NCBI GenBank assembly: GCA_963707515.1
Contig: CAVPQI010000001.1
Coordinates: forward strand, 1,736,001 to 1,800,000
Reading direction: 5' to 3'
DNA length: 64,000 nucleotides
Origin: Sva-07 sp963707515
GTDB taxonomy: Bacteria; Actinomycetota; Acidimicrobiia; Acidimicrobiales; Ilumatobacteraceae
Shown here piece after piece: positions 59,491-64,000 of the stretch. The translations under genes and the position numbers were made by a program. The notes under the pieces were generated by a model. The model worked only from the letters and a program-made list of their open reading frames with translations. It was not told where the DNA came from and did no database searches. Position 1 is the stretch's first letter; every line of letters begins with the position of its first letter.

Positions 59491-60377
59491 TGCGAGCGAG
59501 CGGTGCCCTCGTGCTGGCCAGCCTGGCGTTTGCGTCGGGCTGCTGGCTGATCATCAGCGGCTGGCGCCAGCCGCGGCCGTCGCTGGCACAGGCGATCGGC
59601 CATCTCCGCCGTTCGCCCCGCCCGGCGACGACCGACGGGGGCGGGCTCGTCGGGCGACTCGGCACCGCGATGCAACAGCACGAGCGCGGCGTCGTCGCCG
59701 ACCGGATGCGGACGTGGGCGCAGCCGCTGCGTCTCATCGACCGCACGGTCCAGGTGCACCTCGGCATCCTCGTGCTCGCCGCAGTCGGCGGCTTCGTCGT
59801 GCCGTCGCTCGTGCTCGGCGTGCTGCAGCTCGCCGGCGTCGTCTCGATCGGCCTGTGGGTCCCGGTGGTGCTGTCGGTGTTCGCCGCGATCGCCGTGCCG
59901 GCCATCGTCCACAGCGACGCGATGGCGCGCAGCGCGGAGGTGGCGATCGATCTCCGTCACCAGCTCGGCGCCTATCTCGACATGGTGACGATGCTGCTGG
60001 CCGGCAACAGCGGCTACGAAGGAGCGCTCGACCAGGCGGCCAGAGCTGGCGACGGGATGCTCTTCCGCGCTCTGCGACGACGGATGCGCGAGGTCTCGGC
60101 GATGGGCCGCAGCCTCGTCGAAGCGCTCGTGCTCGTCGCCGACGACTACGGCATCGTCGAACTCGAACAGGTCGCCGCGACGGCGCGGCTGTCGGCTGCG
60201 GAGGGCGCCCCGATCGCCCGGACGCTCAGCGCCAAGTGCGCCACGTTGCGCTCGACCCTCGCCGCCGAACAGGAAGCGGCGGCCCGCGTCCGCATCGACA
60301 AGGTGACCCCACCGCTCGTCGGCATGGCCCTGCTGTTCATGGCGCTCATCATCTACCCGGCTCTCGATCTGACCTGA
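59490..60377 (+). CDS. tadC: TadC-like inner-membrane platform protein
   Basis: 295 residues, second T2SSF-family protein. Three N-terminal hydrophobic segments, then RHQLGAYLDMVTMLLAGNSG, ALRRRMREVSAMGRSLVEALV and a C-terminal helix pair ending MALLFMALIIYPALDLT. It partners TadB. Its ATG shares one base with the tadB stop. Confidence 0.85.
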   Translation: MRASGALVLASLAFASGCWLIISGWRQPRPSLAQAIGHLRRSPRPATTDGGGLVGRLGTAMQQHERGVVADRMRTWAQPLRLIDRTVQVHLGILVLAAVGGFVVPSLVLGVLQLAGVVSIGLWVPVVLSVFAAIAVPAIVHSDAMARSAEVAIDLRHQLGAYLDMVTMLLAGNSGYEGALDQAARAGDGMLFRALRRRMREVSAMGRSLVEALVLVADDYGIVELEQVAATARLSAAEGAPIARTLSAKCATLRSTLAAEQEAAARVRIDKVTPPLVGMALLFMALIIYPALDLT

Positions 60378-60435
60378 TCCGTCTCGCTCACCCGCTTGCC
60401 ATCACCTCGACCCACGCCCATCGGAGGTACCGACC

Positions 60436-60672
60436 ATGCACGATCCGTTCCAGTTCTGGCCGATGCTGTTGTGGCGCGGTCTCGCCGCCTCGATCCTCGG
60501 ATGGGTCCACGATCCCGACGAGGGCGCCACTCGCGATCGTGGCGCCGTGTCGATCGAGCAGGTGCTCTGGTATGCGGCGGCGGCGATCAGCGTCGCCGTC
60601 GTCGCCGCGATCATCTGGAGCCAGGTCCGCGACACCGCCAGCACACCGGTCCAGTCGCCCTCGGCGCCGTGA
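60436..60672 (+). CDS. Flp-type prepilin
   Basis: 78 residues. A long leader ends at Gly 36, followed by AVSIEQVLWYAAAAISVAVV with Glu at +5 of the mature protein (E41), the class III/type IVb prepilin signature. Mature pilin is about 42 residues, short as in Flp. The tail is small and Ser/Pro-rich. It is 58 bases after tadC. Confidence 0.82.
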   Translation: MHDPFQFWPMLLWRGLAASILGWVHDPDEGATRDRGAVSIEQVLWYAAAAISVAVVAAIIWSQVRDTASTPVQSPSAP

Positions 60673-60685
60673 GCCCGTCACCGCC

Positions 60686-61162
60686 GTGACCACCGCCCCG
60701 GTTGCCGTGCTGGTCGCCGCGCCCGCAGCGTTACAACAGGGGTCTGACCCCTGTTGTGACGCTGGCGGTGCTCAGCGCGGTGGTGCGGCGCGACGTGGTC
60801 GGGGTGAGCGCGGGGCGGCGACGTCGTTGGCGGTGGCGATGCTCACGCCGCTGTTCGTCGTGCTGGCGTTCGCCGCCGTGCAAGCCGCGCTGTGGAGCCA
60901 CGCCAAGACGGAGGCTCGGGTGATCGCTCGCGACACCGCCGCCCTCGTCGCCCGCTCGGGTGTGCCAGCGGGCGATGCCGAGGCGTCCGCCACTGCCGTG
61001 CTCGTCGCCGACACGGACCTGCGCAACGTCGCCGTCGTCATCGACGCCGGCCCGGCCGTCGTCTCGGTCACGGTGACGGGCGACGCCCCGGGCATCCTTC
61101 GCGGCACGTCGACCACCGTCTCGGTCACGTCGGCGATCCCGATGGAGGGGATCACGCCGTGA
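60686..61162 (+). CDS. TadE-like pseudopilin with an embedded palindromic element
   Basis: 158 residues from GTG 60686. The true TadE-like part begins at RGERGAATSLAVAMLTPLFV and has one membrane helix plus an outer domain rich in Ala and Val. The first ~40 codons contain a 37-bp palindromic element translated as LQQGSDPCCD, which looks foreign. Any later start would lose the basic residues before the helix. Minor pilin role is inferred from position. Confidence 0.7.
   Translation: MTTAPVAVLVAAPAALQQGSDPCCDAGGAQRGGAARRGRGERGAATSLAVAMLTPLFVVLAFAAVQAALWSHAKTEARVIARDTAALVARSGVPAGDAEASATAVLVADTDLRNVAVVIDAGPAVVSVTVTGDAPGILRGTSTTVSVTSAIPMEGITP
60729..60765 (+). repeat. Palindromic repeat element, copy 2 (in coding sequence)
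   Basis: Core 60733-60757 has the same 12-bp arms as copy 1, ACAACAGGGGTC and GACCCCTGTTGT, and flanks CGTT and GACGCTG match it in opposite orientation. It lies inside the 5' part of the TadE-like gene. Confidence 0.8.
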
Positions 61163-61593
61163 CCGTCCGCGGGCGACGACGAGACCGGGGCTCGGCCGAC
61201 GCTCTCGGCCTGGCACTGATCGCTCCTGCCGCGTTGGCGCTCGCCGTCGTCATCGTCTTCCTCGGTCGGGGCGTCGACAGCAGGGCCACCGTGCAGAGTG
61301 CCGCCGAATCGGCCGCTCAGGCTGCTGCCCAGGAGCGGTCGCCCGCCGCTGCCGTCGCCGCCGCCCAGGAGGTGACGGCAGCGATGCTCGTCGACCCGGC
61401 CTCGTGCCAGTCACCAGCGGTGCGCGTCGACACGTCGCAGTTCGCGCCTGGCGGTCGAGTTGCGGTGACCGTCTCGTGCACCGTGTCCGCCACCGGCCTC
61501 GAGCTGATCGATCCGCCCGACCACGGACCGACGACGGCGACAGCCTTCGCCACGATCGACCCGCTCAGGGCGGTCGACGAGGGGGCGCCGTGA
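61159..61593 (+). CDS. TadE/TadG-like pilus assembly protein
   Basis: 144 residues: N-terminal RGRRRDRGSADALGLALIAP then a helix and SRATVQSAAESAAQAAAQER, a TadE-family pattern. A Cys pair (C-SQ and SC) may form a disulphide. GTG 61159 overlaps the previous TGA. Probably a minor pilin or outer component. Confidence 0.72.
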   Translation: MTVRGRRRDRGSADALGLALIAPAALALAVVIVFLGRGVDSRATVQSAAESAAQAAAQERSPAAAVAAAQEVTAAMLVDPASCQSPAVRVDTSQFAPGGRVAVTVSCTVSATGLELIDPPDHGPTTATAFATIDPLRAVDEGAP

Positions 61594-62018
61594 TGACCCA
61601 CCCGGCGCGGAGCGCCTCCCGCCTGACGGGCGATCGCGGCGCCGGCCTCGTCGTCGGGATCGTGCTGCTCTTCGCGTTCACGTTCCTCGGCCTCGTGTGG
61701 CTCGCCCGCGACGTCGACCGCGGCGTCTCCAACCGGTCGACGGCGCAGTCGATCGCCTTCCAGTCCGCCCGTTCGGGAACGCAAGCCAACGAGATCAGCG
61801 TGCTGCGCAGCGGTGCCGACGTCGTCGCCATCGACGAGGCCGAGGCCCGCCTGCGCGCCACGGCGACCGCCGAGGAGTTGTTCGACAGCTACGGCGTCGA
61901 CGGGACGGTCACGTCGATCGACGTCGGTGTCGACCGGGTGTCGGTCACGGTCGAGATCGTCGATGGTGGCATCGCGGTGACGGGGGCGGGCACGGCGCGG
62001 GCGGTGCGCGCCCCGTGA
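61593..62018 (+). CDS. TadE/TadG-like pilus assembly protein
   Basis: 141 residues with TGDRGAGLVVGIVLLFAFTF and a small outer domain ending in TGAGTARAVRAP, similar in layout to the preceding gene. ATG 61593 shares one base with the previous TGA; GTG 61590 is an alternative start. It is the third pseudopilin-like gene in a row. Confidence 0.7.
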   Translation: MTHPARSASRLTGDRGAGLVVGIVLLFAFTFLGLVWLARDVDRGVSNRSTAQSIAFQSARSGTQANEISVLRSGADVVAIDEAEARLRATATAEELFDSYGVDGTVTSIDVGVDRVSVTVEIVDGGIAVTGAGTARAVRAP

Positions 62019-62082
62019 CCACTTCCGTTCTCGACGTCTCACCGCCCACTGCTCTGGGTGTGAGCGCCCGACCGACGCGCCG

Positions 62083-64000
62083 ATGGGCAACGCCGTGAAC
62101 CGGTCGCGCCACGAGGTTGCCCGCTTCGTCGGGTCTCTGCTCGCGCTCGTGGCGGTCGTCGTGCTCGTGCCGATGGGGTTGGCGGCCGTCTCCAACCGGC
62201 GCTTCGGCTCGGTGAACCCGCTCGCTGGTGCCGTCCCGCCGTGGCAGTGGTTCGGTGACGATCCGGCCGCGGCGGCGACCGACCCGATCGCCGATTCGAC
62301 GATCCTCGACGCACTGATCCGGCTCAGCCTGTGCGCGGCGTGGGTCGCCGTGGTGGTGATCGCCGTCACCACCGTCGCTGAGGCGGTGCACCTCACCCGC
62401 CATGGCGGGATCCCGCGACCGGACATCCGTGGACTCGGGTGGGCGCAGCGGGTCGGACGGCTCATCGCCGCGGGCCTGATCATCGTCCTCCCGATGGCGC
62501 CGTCGGCGGCCTCGATCGCCTCGAGCGTGCGGTCGCCGACGATCGCCGGGCCGATGGCAACGCCCGCACTGCTCGACCGTGCACCGGCGCAGGCCGACGA
62601 TGCTCGACCGCCGCCGGCGCAAGCGCCGCCCGATGCCCCGACGGCGCCCACGTCCGCGACGCATGTCGTCCGGCAGGGCGAGTCGGTCTACGGCATCGCC
62701 GAGCGGCTGGCGATGGCGTCCGGAGCGTCGACGATCGACGTCGCCAACGCCATCCTCGACGCCAACCTCGGTCGCGAGATGGGGCCGGGTGAGCGTTTCA
62801 CCAACCCGGCGTACGTCCAGGTGGGCTGGCAGTTGCTCATCCCGGCCCCGTATGCGGGAGCCGCAGTGCCGGCGCCGAACGCCGCTCCCGGCTCCGCGCG
62901 GCCCGATTCCGCACAGCCCGCTTCCGCACAGCCCGATTCCGCGCCCACCGCCATCGTCGTCGGCGGGACGTCGCCGACGAGTGGGGCGACGTACGTGGTG
63001 CAGCGCAACGACACGCTGTGGGACATCGCCGCGACACAACTCGGCGACCCGACGGCGTGGACGCGCCTGTGGGAGCTCAACGCCGGCCGAGAGATGGATG
63101 ACGGCCGAACGCTCGACGATCCCGGGCTCATCCTGCCGGGGTGGGAGCTGGTGCTCGCGCCGCCCGACGCCGACGCCGCCTCCGAACAACCATCCGCACC
63201 GGTCGACGACCCGGCACCGGTCGACGTGGAACCGGACCCGCCGGAGGCCGCCCCGCCGATCGTGCCCGAGGCTCCTGTCGGATCTGCGGCCGACGGTGCC
63301 AGCGACGACGACGTCCAGGCTCCGGTCGGGGATTACTGGGACGTCGACGACCTCGATCCGGTCGTCGACGACGTGCCGCTGCCGGAGGATCTGCGGGACT
63401 GGCCGATCACGGTCGGCCCGCTCGACGCTCCCCCGTCGTCGGCGCCGTCCGAGCCGCCGCCGATCCGCTTCGACGACATGGTGGCGCCGGCGATCACCAC
63501 CTCACCGGCCACCGCGCCGCCGGCCACCACGCCACCCGGCCACCGCGCCCGCCGGCGCACCGCGTCGCCCGGCACCGCGCCCAGCGTGCCGACGAGCAGC
63601 GCCGTACCCGTCGGTGGCGCCACATCGGGTGGCACAGACCACGCCCCACCATCTGACGCCGCCCCCGACGCACCGTCGCCGATCCGGCTCGAGCACGCCG
63701 CGCTGCTCGCCGCCGGCGTGCTGGCGCTGGTCGGTGTGCGCAGGCGTCAGCGGCTTCGCGCCGCTCGCCCGCGCCACCGCGTGCCGGATCCGCACCCCGA
63801 CGTGATGGTGACCGAGCGACGCCTGCGGGCGATCGACGCCGGCGAGCGAACGTTGCGCGTCGACGTCGCGACGCGGGCGATCGCCACGGCGCTGCGCGAC
63901 ACCAACGCCCAGATCGGGTGGCTGATCGTGTCGCTCGACGGCGACATCGACGTGCGCCTGACCGGCCCGAGCCTGCTCCCACCGCCGTGGTCGGGATCGA
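62083..64000 (+). CDS. LysM-domain membrane protein, truncated by window end
   Basis: At least 639 residues, open to base 64000 with no stop. Two N-terminal membrane segments (about 14-35 and 79-101), two LysM domains (193-256, VVRQGESVYGIAERL; 303-360, VVQRNDTLWDIAATQLGD), an acidic, Pro-rich linker, a third helix (about 540-556) and the beginning of a soluble domain. In many actinobacteria a large LysM protein with a C-terminal transcriptional-activator-like domain follows tad genes; the missing C-terminus prevents a check. Confidence 0.8.
   Translation, partial: MGNAVNRSRHEVARFVGSLLALVAVVVLVPMGLAAVSNRRFGSVNPLAGAVPPWQWFGDDPAAAATDPIADSTILDALIRLSLCAAWVAVVVIAVTTVAEAVHLTRHGGIPRPDIRGLGWAQRVGRLIAAGLIIVLPMAPSAASIASSVRSPTIAGPMATPALLDRAPAQADDARPPPAQAPPDAPTAPTSATHVVRQGESVYGIAERLAMASGASTIDVANAILDANLGREMGPGERFTNPAYVQVGWQLLIPAPYAGAAVPAPNAAPGSARPDSAQPASAQPDSAPTAIVVGGTSPTSGATYVVQRNDTLWDIAATQLGDPTAWTRLWELNAGREMDDGRTLDDPGLILPGWELVLAPPDADAASEQPSAPVDDPAPVDVEPDPPEAAPPIVPEAPVGSAADGASDDDVQAPVGDYWDVDDLDPVVDDVPLPEDLRDWPITVGPLDAPPSSAPSEPPPIRFDDMVAPAITTSPATAPPATTPPGHRARRRTASPGTAPSVPTSSAVPVGGATSGGTDHAPPSDAAPDAPSPIRLEHAALLAAGVLALVGVRRRQRLRAARPRHRVPDPHPDVMVTERRLRAIDAGERTLRVDVATRAIATALRDTNAQIGWLIVSLDGDIDVRLTGPSLLPPPWSGS

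Noticed and set aside
62015..62098. 27-codon frame between the last TadE-like gene and the LysM gene
   Set aside because: Very short, overlaps the LysM start and lacks a convincing motif; likely chance.

Overview
The window is high-GC DNA (roughly 70 percent by eye) with actinobacterial marks: a WhiB7-type protein, an OmpR-like GlnR beside two glutamine synthetases, a caa3-type cytochrome c oxidase operon, a ClpS plus DUF2017 pair and a tad pilus locus. Many genes start with GTG, and many have a -10 hexamer (TANNNT, often TAGCCT) 6 to 9 bases before the start codon, so leaderless transcripts look common. The mix suggests Actinomycetota, probably class Acidimicrobiia (Ilumatobacter-like). The phylum is fairly safe; the class is inference. 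No rRNA, tRNA, CRISPR array or insertion sequence was seen.

Layout. 1-4.3 kb: operon of a TelA-associated membrane protein, TelA, a von Willebrand A/solute-binding lipoprotein and a small membrane protein. 4.3-10.6 kb: dut, a Nudix hydrolase, a zinc ABC importer (znuC frameshifted, znuA, znuB) around a Zur-type box, zur and nadE. 10.7-18.9 kb: an Ntn-hydrolase acylase, the nitrogen cluster glnII-glnA2(frameshifted)-glnR, a secreted repeat protein and an SGNH lipoprotein. 19-25 kb: a winged-helix protein of the HTH_42 family, an unusual zinc-ribbon SDR, an ArsR/AHSA1/reductase group, a second SDR, a DUF1971 cupin and a VOC protein. 25-31.3 kb: 8-oxoguanine deaminase, PLP decarboxylase, a 51-residue membrane protein, tag, ridA, a Tat lipoprotein, an A-type Fe-S carrier and a SufR-like regulator. 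31.3-37.5 kb: Mrp, Nudix, CoA transferase, CcdA/TlpA redox pair and a luciferase-like monooxygenase. 37.6-44 kb: whiB7 with an attenuator-like leader, a K+ channel, quinone oxidoreductase, orn, poly-gamma-glutamate hydrolase, pdxH and serS. 44-54 kb: an eight-gene oxidase operon plus ctaB. 54-64 kb: clpS-DUF2017, then an almost gap-free tad operon ending in a LysM protein cut by the window edge.

The most unusual content is at the head of the oxidase operon. A second subunit I paralogue (51010-52674) keeps the fold of heme-copper oxidase subunit I but has lost every histidine that binds heme a, heme a3 and CuB, the cross-linking Tyr and the D-channel Asp. It is translationally coupled to a degenerate subunit III paralogue and followed by a seven-helix protein with a cupredoxin-like tail, ahead of the normal ctaC-D-E-F genes. 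This looks like a conserved, non-catalytic oxidase-like complex.

Other points are a 37-bp palindromic element present twice in opposite orientation (once inside a tad gene) plus a decayed copy, a whiB7 leader with an upstream reading frame and intrinsic terminator, a tandem repeat array ahead of clpS, and three single-base frameshifts in otherwise intact conserved genes. The frameshifts may be sequencing errors or real mutations; this cannot be decided here.
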